Translations under genes and position numbers: made by a program
Shown here: positions 54,903-62,846 of the stretch, in pieces
Position numbering within the stretch: the first letter of the stretch is position 1
Layout: each line of letters begins with the position of its first letter
NCBI RefSeq assembly: GCF_003865135.1
Contig: NZ_BHZC01000001.1
Coordinates: 7,068,001-7,132,000, forward strand
DNA length: 64,000 bases
Reading direction: 5' to 3'
From: Streptomyces chrestomyceticus JCM 4735
GTDB taxonomy: Bacteria > Actinomycetota > Actinomycetes > Streptomycetales > Streptomycetaceae
Notes under the pieces: generated by a model
Database searches by the model: none
What the model saw: the letters and a program-made list of their open reading frames with translations, nothing else
What the model was told of the DNA's origin: nothing

Positions 54903-55286
54903 GTGGCCGAACGCAGCCCCGAGACGAACGTCATCGACTTCCGGGCCGCCGAGCAGTTGCTGGCGGCCCGCGACCCACGCGGCGCCGTGCAACTCCTGGA
55001 CCCGGTCATCGCCGCGCACCCGGAGAACACCGCGGCTCGCCTGCTGCGCGCCCGTGCCTTCTTCCTTGCCGCACAACTGCGTCCGGCCGAACTGGAATTC
55101 CAGATCGTCCTGGAGCGCGAACCGGACAACGCCTTCGCCCACTTCGCCCTGGCCCGCACCCTTCAGCGCGCCAACCGCCCGGAAGAAGCCCAGCGCCACT
55201 TCCGCCTGGCCGCAGCTCTCGACCCCCGTCCCGAGTACATCGAAGCTGCCCGCTTCGCACCTCCGGAAGATTCCGAAGAGGCGTAA
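54903..55286 (+). CDS. Small tetratricopeptide-repeat protein
   Basis: 127 residues. The GTG at 54903 is preceded by AAAGGAGA. Three TPR-like helical hairpins can be seen: AEQLLAARDPRGAVQLLDPVIAAHPENTAARLLRARAFFLAAQLRPAELEFQIVLEREPDNAFAHFALARTLQRANRPEEAQRHFRLAAALDPRPEY (split over residues 15-115). The last unit ends in DPRPEY, a usual TPR closing. TPR proteins serve as protein-protein scaffolds; no partner is evident. The neighbouring cupin remnant and the following convergent gene give no clue. Confidence 0.85.
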   Translation: MAERSPETNVIDFRAAEQLLAARDPRGAVQLLDPVIAAHPENTAARLLRARAFFLAAQLRPAELEFQIVLEREPDNAFAHFALARTLQRANRPEEAQRHFRLAAALDPRPEYIEAARFAPPEDSEEA

Positions 55287-55437
55287 GGCTCGACTCGTTC
55301 CGGCCCGGCCGGCCTGCTCGGCCGGGCTTGGCCTGCCCCTGTCCCCTTGACCTCCCTCACCTCGACTCGCCCCGACCCGAACTGGCCTGGTCGGCACGTT
55401 CCCGTACCGTTCCTGCGTCTTCCCTCCGGGGCCGCTC

Positions 55438-55860
55438 CTAGCGGCCGTCGCCTATTCGCCCTCGGCTTCCCCCTTCCCCGTCGTCGTCCTCGTTCCCGTC
55501 CGTGTCAGGGTGGTCTCGACCCCGGTTGCCTGTGCCGTGACCATCCGGCGGGCGGTTACCCCGACCGCGGTCAGGCGGGCCGGGGCGCGGTGGCCCGGTG
55601 CCGGAGCCGTGGTCCGGTTCGTACGGCGGTACGTCCTTTCCCGGCTGGTAGTGCGGGCCTTGGCGGATGTGCCGGATCACCATCGTCAGATCCGTCGCGG
55701 CCAGTGCGGTCACCACGGCGCACGCTGCCGCCCACCCTGGCCTGCCGGCCAGCACGAAAGCCACCGTGCCTGCCGCGGCCCAGAACACTCCCCACAACGC
55801 GAACCCACGGCGCATCTTCAGCGGGCTGCGCGCCTGGAGTGGCTCATTGCCGGTACGCAT
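55438..55860 (-). CDS. DUF6343-like small membrane protein
   Basis: 140 residues from the ATG at 55860, which has GGAG at suitable spacing; a start at 55971 would add 37 residues. The sequence MRTGNEPLQARSPLKMRRGFALWGVFWAA, two hydrophobic segments (ALWGVFWAAAGTVAFVLA and WAAACAVVTALAATDLTMVI) and the motif IRHIRQGPHYQPGKDVPPYEP correspond to my memory of the DUF6343 family of Streptomyces. The C-terminal 55 residues are a hydrophilic Gly/Asp/Arg/Pro tail, probably disordered. Function unknown. It is downstream of the UvrD-like helicase on the same strand, with 161 bases between. Confidence 0.7.
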   Translation of the reverse strand: MRTGNEPLQARSPLKMRRGFALWGVFWAAAGTVAFVLAGRPGWAAACAVVTALAATDLTMVIRHIRQGPHYQPGKDVPPYEPDHGSGTGPPRPGPPDRGRGNRPPDGHGTGNRGRDHPDTDGNEDDDGEGGSRGRIGDGR

Positions 55861-56021
55861 CACCCATCTCCACTCATCACCCTTCACGACTCGTCTCGCG
55901 TCGCTCTCCGCAAGCTGTTCGTGCGGTGTCGGTGCCTCTTCCAGGGTCCTCCTGACCGGGGGCCGCGTCATGTGCTCCGTGATCGTCCCGCCGTGCGCCG
56001 GGCGCTTGTCGTGCCGCGGGC

Positions 56022-57560
56022 TCACGGTGATCCCCGAGGCAGGCCCGGGCGAGGGTCGCCGGCCGGATGGCTGTTGATCCATGACAGGCCGCCGATGTCC
56101 AGCCGGGTCCGGGCCCGCGTGACAGCGACGTAGGCCAGGCGCGCTTCCGCGAGGTCGACGGGCCCCGGGAACGGCTCCCCGTGCTCGTCCCGTTCGTCGA
56201 GGTCGTCCGGGCCCGTGAAATCGTCCGCGATCCGGACCGTCGGCCACTCCCGCCCTTTGGCCCGGTGGGCCGTCGATACCGTGACCTCCGCCGTCTCCTC
56301 CTCCGACAAGCGGTCCAGAGCTTGCAGTACGGCCTCAGTTCCCTGCTCGTCGACCAGTTCGACCAGGGGCTGGAGGTCCCGCCCCGACGGGTCGTATTCC
56401 GCGTACTCCCGCAGCTCCTGCCAGGACTCGAAGAGCATCAGCTCGGGGTGGGAGGGGCGGCGCCCCGACCGGAGGTCGTGGGCGGACTGCGCCAGCGCGG
56501 CCAGCGCTCCGCCGCCACCCGCCAGTGCCACCCGGCGGCCCTGTTCGAGCTGGCATATCACCTCCACCATCGCTCCGACGTTGGTCCGGCACAGGACCGC
56601 GTCCGGTCTGGGGACCTTTCCCAGCTCCGTGACCAGCCCCGGTGAGCCGTCGAGCCGGATCGGGGCGGCGACGATGGCCAGCCACCGGTTGGCCTCGGCG
56701 GCCAGTGCCGGTCCGAAACGGAAGGACCGGGACAGGGTCAGAGGTCTTCCGTCGAAGGTGCTCATCACGTCGCGTGCCCCGCGCCAGCCGTAGATGGCCT
56801 GCGCGGAGTCCCCGACCATGACCAGTTGGGCATGTCCGCGCTGGGCGGTGAAGAGCTGTTCGACCACGGGGTTGGTGTCCTGGGCCTCATCGAGGAGAAG
56901 GAAGTCCGCCGCGATTCTCGGGCCGCTCAGAGCCCACATCTTCAGGTAGTGGTCGTGCTCGAAGCGCACGGTGCCCCGGTCGGGGTGCTGAAGGTCCGCC
57001 CATGCCTTGCGGGCGAACGGCAGAACGACCTCCGACAACTGCCCGTGCAGCATGTCCTCCTCGACTCCGCGCAGCCGGGGCACATGCTGATCCGTGAGGT
57101 CCGGGTCGGCGGACTGGCAGAACCGGGACACAGTACGCAGGGCCGAGTACGACAGGGCCTTGTTGCCGATCCGGCGGGCGCCGATGCGTACGGTCATCCC
57201 GGCATCGATGCCCAGGGCGGCGCCGATACGCCAGCCCGCCTGCCGTGGGGCGTTCAGCCGGGCTTGATAGTCCTTGCCGACGGACGCGTACGCGAGCGCG
57301 TGGGCCGTACTGCAGGTGACGTGGCCGGGAAAGCGCCGGGAGGCGTCCCGCGCGATCGCCTTGTTGAAAGCGATGTAGCGGCCCTGTCCGCACGGCGGGC
57401 GCCCGCGTGGGGGCGGGCAGTGGGCCAGCATCGCGAGCGTCGTGGTCTTTCCCGTGCCTGCCCCGGCCTGGATCACGAGGTGGTCGCCCGAGCGGAAGGC
57501 GTCCGCGGCGGCGGTCTGCTCGGCTGTCGGGTGGTTCATGACGGTGGTCGGACGGCTCAT
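56022..57560 (-). CDS. UvrD/FBH1-like superfamily I DNA helicase, short form
   Basis: 512 residues. Helicase motifs are in order: Q motif and Walker A (PTAEQTAAADAFRSGDHLVIQAGAGTGKTTT), motif Ia (YIAFNKAIARDASRRFP), the DEAQD box (FLLLDEAQDTNPVVEQLF), motif III (VMVGDSAQAIYGWRGA), motif IV/V (VTVSTAHRAKGREWPTVRIADDF) and motif VI (RLAYVAVTRAR). The protein lacks the long 1B/2B inserts of UvrD or PcrA (about 700 or more residues) and resembles the FBH1-like branch, which counteracts recombination intermediates. The ATG follows AAGGGG. A palindrome (57589-57605) lies just upstream. It is divergent from the SNF2 helicase operon. Confidence 0.88.
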   Translation of the reverse strand: MSRPTTVMNHPTAEQTAAADAFRSGDHLVIQAGAGTGKTTTLAMLAHCPPPRGRPPCGQGRYIAFNKAIARDASRRFPGHVTCSTAHALAYASVGKDYQARLNAPRQAGWRIGAALGIDAGMTVRIGARRIGNKALSYSALRTVSRFCQSADPDLTDQHVPRLRGVEEDMLHGQLSEVVLPFARKAWADLQHPDRGTVRFEHDHYLKMWALSGPRIAADFLLLDEAQDTNPVVEQLFTAQRGHAQLVMVGDSAQAIYGWRGARDVMSTFDGRPLTLSRSFRFGPALAAEANRWLAIVAAPIRLDGSPGLVTELGKVPRPDAVLCRTNVGAMVEVICQLEQGRRVALAGGGGALAALAQSAHDLRSGRRPSHPELMLFESWQELREYAEYDPSGRDLQPLVELVDEQGTEAVLQALDRLSEEETAEVTVSTAHRAKGREWPTVRIADDFTGPDDLDERDEHGEPFPGPVDLAEARLAYVAVTRARTRLDIGGLSWINSHPAGDPRPGLPRGSP

Positions 57561-57588
57561 GGCGGACCCCTTCGCGTCGTGGTTTTTT

Positions 57589-57605
57589 CGTCACTGTGTG
57601 TGACG
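57589..57605. promoter_or_regulatory. Palindrome upstream of the UvrD-like gene
   Basis: CGTCAC and GTGACG, perfect 6-base arms around TGTGT, 29 bases before the start codon. It does not match the SOS box pattern I know for actinobacteria. It could be an operator. Confidence 0.35.
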
Positions 57606-58017
57606 ACGGAATCGACGGTAGCGGATCGCGAGCCGGTCGTGGGATTTCTCTCGCGGCCTGTGGATAACTTCGCTCCGGCGCTCGTCGGCGGGGCCGTTGT
57701 CAGTGTCGTCTGCTTCCATCGATCTCACGCGGTCCGAGCGGTTCCGAGCCTCGGTCGCGGTGCTGTCGACGCGGTTCCGGCTCCGGTCCGTCACTGTCGC
57801 CGGTCGGCTGCGGAAGGGAGGGGCGGGCGTGGACGACCGTAAACTCGCAGGTTGGGGCGTGGGGCAGTCGACGGGGCGACCGAGACGTGAGCTGCGTACG
57901 GCGGAGGCGGGAGGCAGGGCAGGGAGGGGAGCGGGGGCGAAGGCAGAGAACGGGGCGGAGGCGAGTCAGGCGCGATGGACGCGTCGGGTGCAACGGGAAC
58001 CAGGGAAGGGCAGCGGC
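57606..58017. other. Intergenic region between the UvrD-like and SNF2 genes
   Basis: No gene is supported. The SNF2 frame stays open upstream to 57697, but that part encodes Arg/Gly/Ala-rich sequence with no domain and no ribosome binding site. GGAAGGG at 58004-58010 fits the start at 58018. Confidence 0.5.
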
Positions 58018-61000
58018 ATGGTGGATCGCGGAGAGGCGGCGGGGCAGTGGGCGCCTGCCGCCGGACTGCCGTCCGCCGGGGTCGGGTCCGCTGATGCCGC
58101 GAGGCGCGCGAGGTGGGAGGAGCCGGCGGCGCAGGGGAAGCAGGGCGGTGCGGACTCTGCCGCGTTTGTTCGCTGTGCCGCGGTTTTCCTGCCCGCCGAG
58201 CCGCCCCGGGCCGGCCGGTTCGCTTTCTGGCGTCCGGACGGTGGCTCGCTGCCAGTCGTGCGCACGGCTGCGGGAGACGGGGCTGGGGCGGTTGATGCAG
58301 TGGGTGGAGAGGGTGCAGTAGGGGCGGCTGGTGCGGGGGAAGCGGTCGAGCTCACGGTCGCGCGGCGGCACGGCAACGGAGCCCGTAGACGTACGGTCCC
58401 CGCGGTGCTGCTTCCCGTCGCCGAAGCGGTTCCGCTGCTCGCCCGCGCCCGGCACGACCCGTCCGCTCACCCCGCAGCCGCCTGCTGGGGCGCGGCCGTC
58501 CTGCACGCCCTGAACCTGGCCGCGCGCGGCCGCCTGCTGCCCGGACTGACCGACCGGGACATCGACGCATGGCGCGCCGGACCGCTGGAGCCCGAGGACG
58601 TCGCACACCTGCGGGCGGTCGCCGCCGCCATGCCGCCCGAGGGGTACGCCGTCCCGCTGCCCGACAGCAGCCCGTTGCAGCTCCACGACCCCGAGCTGCT
58701 GGTCAGAGCCCTCGTGGACGCGGTGGCGGACGCACTGCCCCGAACACCGGCGGCGGCACACCTGACCGGCGCCCCCTTCGCCGCGCCGGCGCCGCAGTAC
58801 CTGCCCGGCGCGCGGGACTGGGCTGCCGAAGTGGCAGCCGGGGTGGACGCCGGGGTGCGGCTGTCGCTGCGGCTCGATCTGGCCGCCCACGGGCTCTTCG
58901 ACATGCGGGCGGAGCCCGGCGCGGTGGAGGGTGACGCCTCCGCCGAGGCGGCAGCGGAGCAAGCCGCTGCGGAAGAACGCAGTGCCGCGGCGGCCGTCCT
59001 CCAGGTGCACAGCCTCACCGACCCCACTCTCGTCGCCGACGCCGTACAGCTATGGCAGGGCGAAGGCCCCGACCACTTCGGCCCGCGTGCCCGTGTCGAC
59101 ACCCTCCTGGCCCTGCGCCGAGCCGCCCGAGTCTGGTCCCCGCTGTCCCGCTTCCTGGAGCGGCCGGTGCCCGACGTCCTGCCGCTGGCCGAGGAAGAGC
59201 TGTACGAGCTGCTGGGCGACGCGGCGCCCCGCCTGGCCGCCGCCGGCATCGCCGTCCACTGGCCGAAGGAACTGGCCCGCGGACTGACCGCGGCCGCCGT
59301 CATCCGCCCGGCTCCCGGCTCCGCAGCCGACGGGTTCGGCTTCTTCGACACCGAGAAGCTGCTGCAGTTCCGCTGGCAGGTGTCCCTGGACGGCCTGCCG
59401 CTCTCCGAGGCGGAGATGGACACCCTCGCGGAGGCCCACCGGCCCGTGGTGCGGCTGCGCGACCAGTGGGTGCTGGTCGATCCGGCGCTCGTCCGCAAGG
59501 CCCGCAAGCGTGAACTGGGCTATCTGGACCCGGTCGACGCCCTGGCCGCGACACTGAACGGCACCACCGAGGTGGACGGGGAAGAGACCGAGGTGGTGCC
59601 CCTGGGCGCCCTCGCCGACCTGCGCTCCCGCCTGACCGGCGAAGCGCCCGTACCGCCGCAGCCCGCCGGGCTGAACGCGACCCTGCGCGACTACCAGCTC
59701 CGCGGCCTGGCCTGGCTGGACCGGATGACCTCCCTCGGGCTCGGCGGCTGCCTCGCCGACGACATGGGCCTCGGCAAGACCATCACCGTCATCGCTCTCC
59801 ACCTCCACCAACGGCCCTCCGCCCCCGTTCTCGTGGTCTGCCCGGCCTCCCTGCTGGGCAACTGGCAGCGCGAGATCGAACGCTTCGCCCCCGGGGTGCC
59901 CGTACGACGCTTCCACGGCACCGGCCGCAGCCTGGACGACGTGGACGGCGGCTTCGTCCTGACCACGTACGGCACGATGCGTTCGAGTGCCACCGCCCTG
60001 GCCGCCCGCCCCTGGGCCTGGGTCGTCGCGGACGAGGCGCAGCACGTGAAGAACCCCCGCTCCTCCACGGGCAAGGCACTGCGCGGCATCAAGGCCCCGG
60101 CCCGCATCGCCCTCACCGGCACCCCCGTCGAGAACAACCTCTCCGAGCTGTGGACCCTCCTCGACTGGACCACTCCCGGCCTCCTCGGCTCCCTGAAGAC
60201 CTTCCGCGCCCTGTACGCACGCGAGGTGGAAGGAGGCGAGGACCCGGAAGCCGCCGAACGCCTCGCCCGGCTGATCCGCCCGTTCATCCTGCGCCGCAAG
60301 AAGTCCGACCCCGGCATCGCCCCCGAGCTGCCGCCCAAGACCGAGACGGACCATCCGGTCGCGCTGGGCCGCGAGCAGGCCGCGCTGTACGAGGCGGTCG
60401 TCCGCGAAACCCTGGCCCGTATCGAGGCGGCCGAAGGCATGGCCCGCCGCGGCCTCGTGATGAAGCTGCTGACCGCCCTCAAACAGATCTGCAACCACCC
60501 CGCGCAGTACCTGAAGGAGGCCGCGCCCGGCCTGACGGCCCGTTCGGGGAAGCTGGAGCTGCTGGACGAGCTGCTCGACACGATCCTCGCGGAGGGCGGC
60601 GCGACACTGATCTTCACGCAGTACGTGGAGATGGCGCGCCTGCTGGAGAAACACCTGACCGCGCGGGGCATCGGCAACGCCCTCCTGCACGGCGGTACGC
60701 CCGTACAGGCCCGCGAGGAGATGGTCGACCGGTTCCAGTCGGGCCGTACACCGGTCTTCCTGCTCTCCCTGAAGGCGGCCGGCACCGGACTCAACCTCAC
60801 CCGGGCGGCCCATGTCATCCACTACGACCGGTGGTGGAACCCGGCAGTCGAGGAACAGGCCACCGACCGGGCCTACCGCATCGGCCAGACCCAGCCGGTC
60901 CAGGTCCACCGGCTCATTGCCGAGGGGACGGTCGAGGACAACATCGCGGAACTGCTCACCGCCAAGCGGGCCCTCGCGGACGCCGTCCTCTCCGGCGGGG

Positions 61001-61068
61001 AGACCGCCCTCACCGAACTGACCGACGCCCAGCTCGCCGACCTCGTCTCCCTGAGGAGGGCCGCATGA
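58018..61068 (+). CDS. SNF2/Rad54-family helicase (bacterial SNF2 with N-terminal domain)
   Basis: 1016 residues from the ATG at 58018. The C-terminal ~460 residues are the SNF2 motor: LRDYQLRGLAWLDRMTSLGLGGCLADDMGLGKT (Walker A about residue 581), DEAQHVKNPRS (about 670), LTGTPVENNLSELW, FTQYVEMARLLEKHL, LLSLKAAGTGLNLTRAAHVIHYDRWWNPAVEEQATDRAYRIGQ. The N-terminal ~500 residues match the bacterial SNF2 N-terminal region (FVRCAAVFLPAEPPRAGRFAFW onward). Its stop overlaps the start of the SWIM-domain gene (ATGA). The same pairing is known as YwqA-YwqB in Bacillus subtilis. Such motors remodel protein-DNA complexes; the exact role is unknown. Confidence 0.93.
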   Translation: MVDRGEAAGQWAPAAGLPSAGVGSADAARRARWEEPAAQGKQGGADSAAFVRCAAVFLPAEPPRAGRFAFWRPDGGSLPVVRTAAGDGAGAVDAVGGEGAVGAAGAGEAVELTVARRHGNGARRRTVPAVLLPVAEAVPLLARARHDPSAHPAAACWGAAVLHALNLAARGRLLPGLTDRDIDAWRAGPLEPEDVAHLRAVAAAMPPEGYAVPLPDSSPLQLHDPELLVRALVDAVADALPRTPAAAHLTGAPFAAPAPQYLPGARDWAAEVAAGVDAGVRLSLRLDLAAHGLFDMRAEPGAVEGDASAEAAAEQAAAEERSAAAAVLQVHSLTDPTLVADAVQLWQGEGPDHFGPRARVDTLLALRRAARVWSPLSRFLERPVPDVLPLAEEELYELLGDAAPRLAAAGIAVHWPKELARGLTAAAVIRPAPGSAADGFGFFDTEKLLQFRWQVSLDGLPLSEAEMDTLAEAHRPVVRLRDQWVLVDPALVRKARKRELGYLDPVDALAATLNGTTEVDGEETEVVPLGALADLRSRLTGEAPVPPQPAGLNATLRDYQLRGLAWLDRMTSLGLGGCLADDMGLGKTITVIALHLHQRPSAPVLVVCPASLLGNWQREIERFAPGVPVRRFHGTGRSLDDVDGGFVLTTYGTMRSSATALAARPWAWVVADEAQHVKNPRSSTGKALRGIKAPARIALTGTPVENNLSELWTLLDWTTPGLLGSLKTFRALYAREVEGGEDPEAAERLARLIRPFILRRKKSDPGIAPELPPKTETDHPVALGREQAALYEAVVRETLARIEAAEGMARRGLVMKLLTALKQICNHPAQYLKEAAPGLTARSGKLELLDELLDTILAEGGATLIFTQYVEMARLLEKHLTARGIGNALLHGGTPVQAREEMVDRFQSGRTPVFLLSLKAAGTGLNLTRAAHVIHYDRWWNPAVEEQATDRAYRIGQTQPVQVHRLIAEGTVEDNIAELLTAKRALADAVLSGGETALTELTDAQLADLVSLRRAA

Positions 61069-62846
61069 GCCGCCGCCCACGCCCCTTCCCCGGGGACGGT
61101 GCCGACCGCTTCCCGTCGCCCGGTGAGGACGTGCCACCGGCCGCCCGTTCCGGCCGCGGTGTCGGACCGGGGCGCGCGGCGGGGCACCCGTCGCAGACGC
61201 GGCACCTGCCGGAACACCTGGACCGCTCCGACCGGTCACGGACGTTCCCGCCCCTGCCGCAGCGTTCCGGCGCCCGAGGGCTGTTCGCCGAGACGTGGTG
61301 GGGAAGCGCCTGGCTGGACGCGCTGGAGACCACGGCCCTGGACAGCGCCCGTCTCGCCCGCGGCCGTACGTACGCGCGTGACGGCAACGTCGACACGATC
61401 AACATCACCCCCGGGCGCATCGCCGCCTCCGTACGGGGCAGCAGACCGCGCCCGTACAACGTCGTCATCCGCCTTCAGCAATTCGCTGCCGATGAGTGGA
61501 CCGTCCTCCTGGACACGGTCGCCGCCGAGCCGGCCCAGCTCACCGCCCTCCTCGCCAAGAAACTGCCGAAGGCCGTGGCCGAATCGGGCGTACGGCTGCT
61601 GCCCGGCCCCGGCGACCTGGTACCGCGCTGCTCCTGCCCCGACCACGGCAACCCCTGCAAGCACGCCGCCGCGGTCTGCTTCCAGGTGGCGCGGCTGCTG
61701 GACGCCGACCCGTTCGTCCTGCTCCTCATGCGCGGCCGCGGCGAGCGCGAACTCCTCGACGAGCTGTCCCGCCGCAACGCGACACTCACCGCCCGCGAAT
61801 CCCGCAGCGCGCAGCTCGCGTCGCCTGGCTCGGCCGCTGGGCCGCTGTCCGACGCCCGCAGCGGCTCCCGCGCCGAGGCACGGGCGGCGGCTGCCGCAGG
61901 CAGGGCGGCGAGGGCCGCCACCGCGCCGGGCAGTTACGGGGCGCAGGAGGGGAGCGGGGTGAGCGAGGGCGCGGAGACGGAGCACGCGGAGACGGAGTAC
62001 GCGCCGGATTCCGCGCCGTCGGAGCCGGTCCGGCAGGTCCGTGCGCCCCGTGGCGTGCTCGCCCGTGCGGCCCTGGCCGACAGGAGGCTGCCGCCCCTCC
62101 CGCCACCCATGCCTCTCCCGCCACAACCTGGGCAGGCACCCGCGCTCCCGGACGCCGACGGCCTTCCCTTGGACGCGGGCGCCCTCGAATTCCTTGCCAC
62201 CGATGCCACAGCCCGGGCGCACGCCTACCTGAGCCACATACGGACCACCGCCCCGGAGCCGCGGGGCAGCAGCCTGGAGCCGCAGACCACCGTCCTGAAA
62301 CCGCAGGCCGGTGGCTCGCGAACCGCGCTGACGCAGCCGACCGGGCCGGGCCTCCCGCCGGCGCGCCCGGCCGAACCGGACCACCCGCAGGTGTCCGGCC
62401 GGTCCCCGTTCCCCGCCCTCACGACCTGGCAGGACGGCATCAGGCTGGCCGCGGCCGCCCACCCCACCGCCGGCCTGACCTCCACCACCCGCGCCCTCTA
62501 CCGCGACCTCGCCGCGGCCACCGGCCGTACCGTCACGGACGTGGCGCGCGCCGTCGCGGCCTGGCGCCAGGGCGGCCTCGAAGGGCTGGACCTGCTCGAC
62601 ACCACCTGGAACCCGCCGGCCGGTGACTTCGACCGCGCCCGCAGCGCCCTGACCGCCGCCGGCCTCCCCGCCCTCCGCCCCCGGTACAACCACCTCACCG
62701 ACCCCGCCCGCGGCATCCAGCTCCGCTTCGGCCACGACAACCGCTGGTACCCGTACGAATCCGACCCCGGCACCGAGGACTGGTGGCCCACCGGCCGCGC
62801 CGACGCCGACCCCGCAGGGGCCCTCACCGCGCTGCTCGGCCGATGA
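61065..62846 (+). CDS. SWIM zinc-finger protein, partner of the SNF2 helicase
   Basis: 593 residues. The ATG at 61065 lies four bases inside the helicase stop and has GAGGAGGG upstream. After a Pro/Arg-rich N-terminus the conserved block FAETWWGSAWLDALETTALDSARLARGRTYARDGNVDTINITPGRIAASVRGSR (residues 75-130) is typical of this group. The SWIM motif CSCPDHGNPCKHAAAVC is at about residues 187-203, with three cysteines and a histidine as zinc ligands. The middle (about 240-380) is low-complexity and Ala/Pro-rich. The C-terminal ~120 residues form a separate helical domain (ARAVAAWRQGGLEGLDLLDTTWNPP). Its stop overlaps the next start (ATGA). Confidence 0.92.
   Translation: MSRRPRPFPGDGADRFPSPGEDVPPAARSGRGVGPGRAAGHPSQTRHLPEHLDRSDRSRTFPPLPQRSGARGLFAETWWGSAWLDALETTALDSARLARGRTYARDGNVDTINITPGRIAASVRGSRPRPYNVVIRLQQFAADEWTVLLDTVAAEPAQLTALLAKKLPKAVAESGVRLLPGPGDLVPRCSCPDHGNPCKHAAAVCFQVARLLDADPFVLLLMRGRGERELLDELSRRNATLTARESRSAQLASPGSAAGPLSDARSGSRAEARAAAAAGRAARAATAPGSYGAQEGSGVSEGAETEHAETEYAPDSAPSEPVRQVRAPRGVLARAALADRRLPPLPPPMPLPPQPGQAPALPDADGLPLDAGALEFLATDATARAHAYLSHIRTTAPEPRGSSLEPQTTVLKPQAGGSRTALTQPTGPGLPPARPAEPDHPQVSGRSPFPALTTWQDGIRLAAAAHPTAGLTSTTRALYRDLAAATGRTVTDVARAVAAWRQGGLEGLDLLDTTWNPPAGDFDRARSALTAAGLPALRPRYNHLTDPARGIQLRFGHDNRWYPYESDPGTEDWWPTGRADADPAGALTALLGR

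Noticed and set aside
60150..61064. Upstream extension of the SWIM-protein frame
   Set aside because: The extension is a shadow of the SNF2 motor domain; the ATGA overlap and ribosome binding site at 61065 give a clear start.
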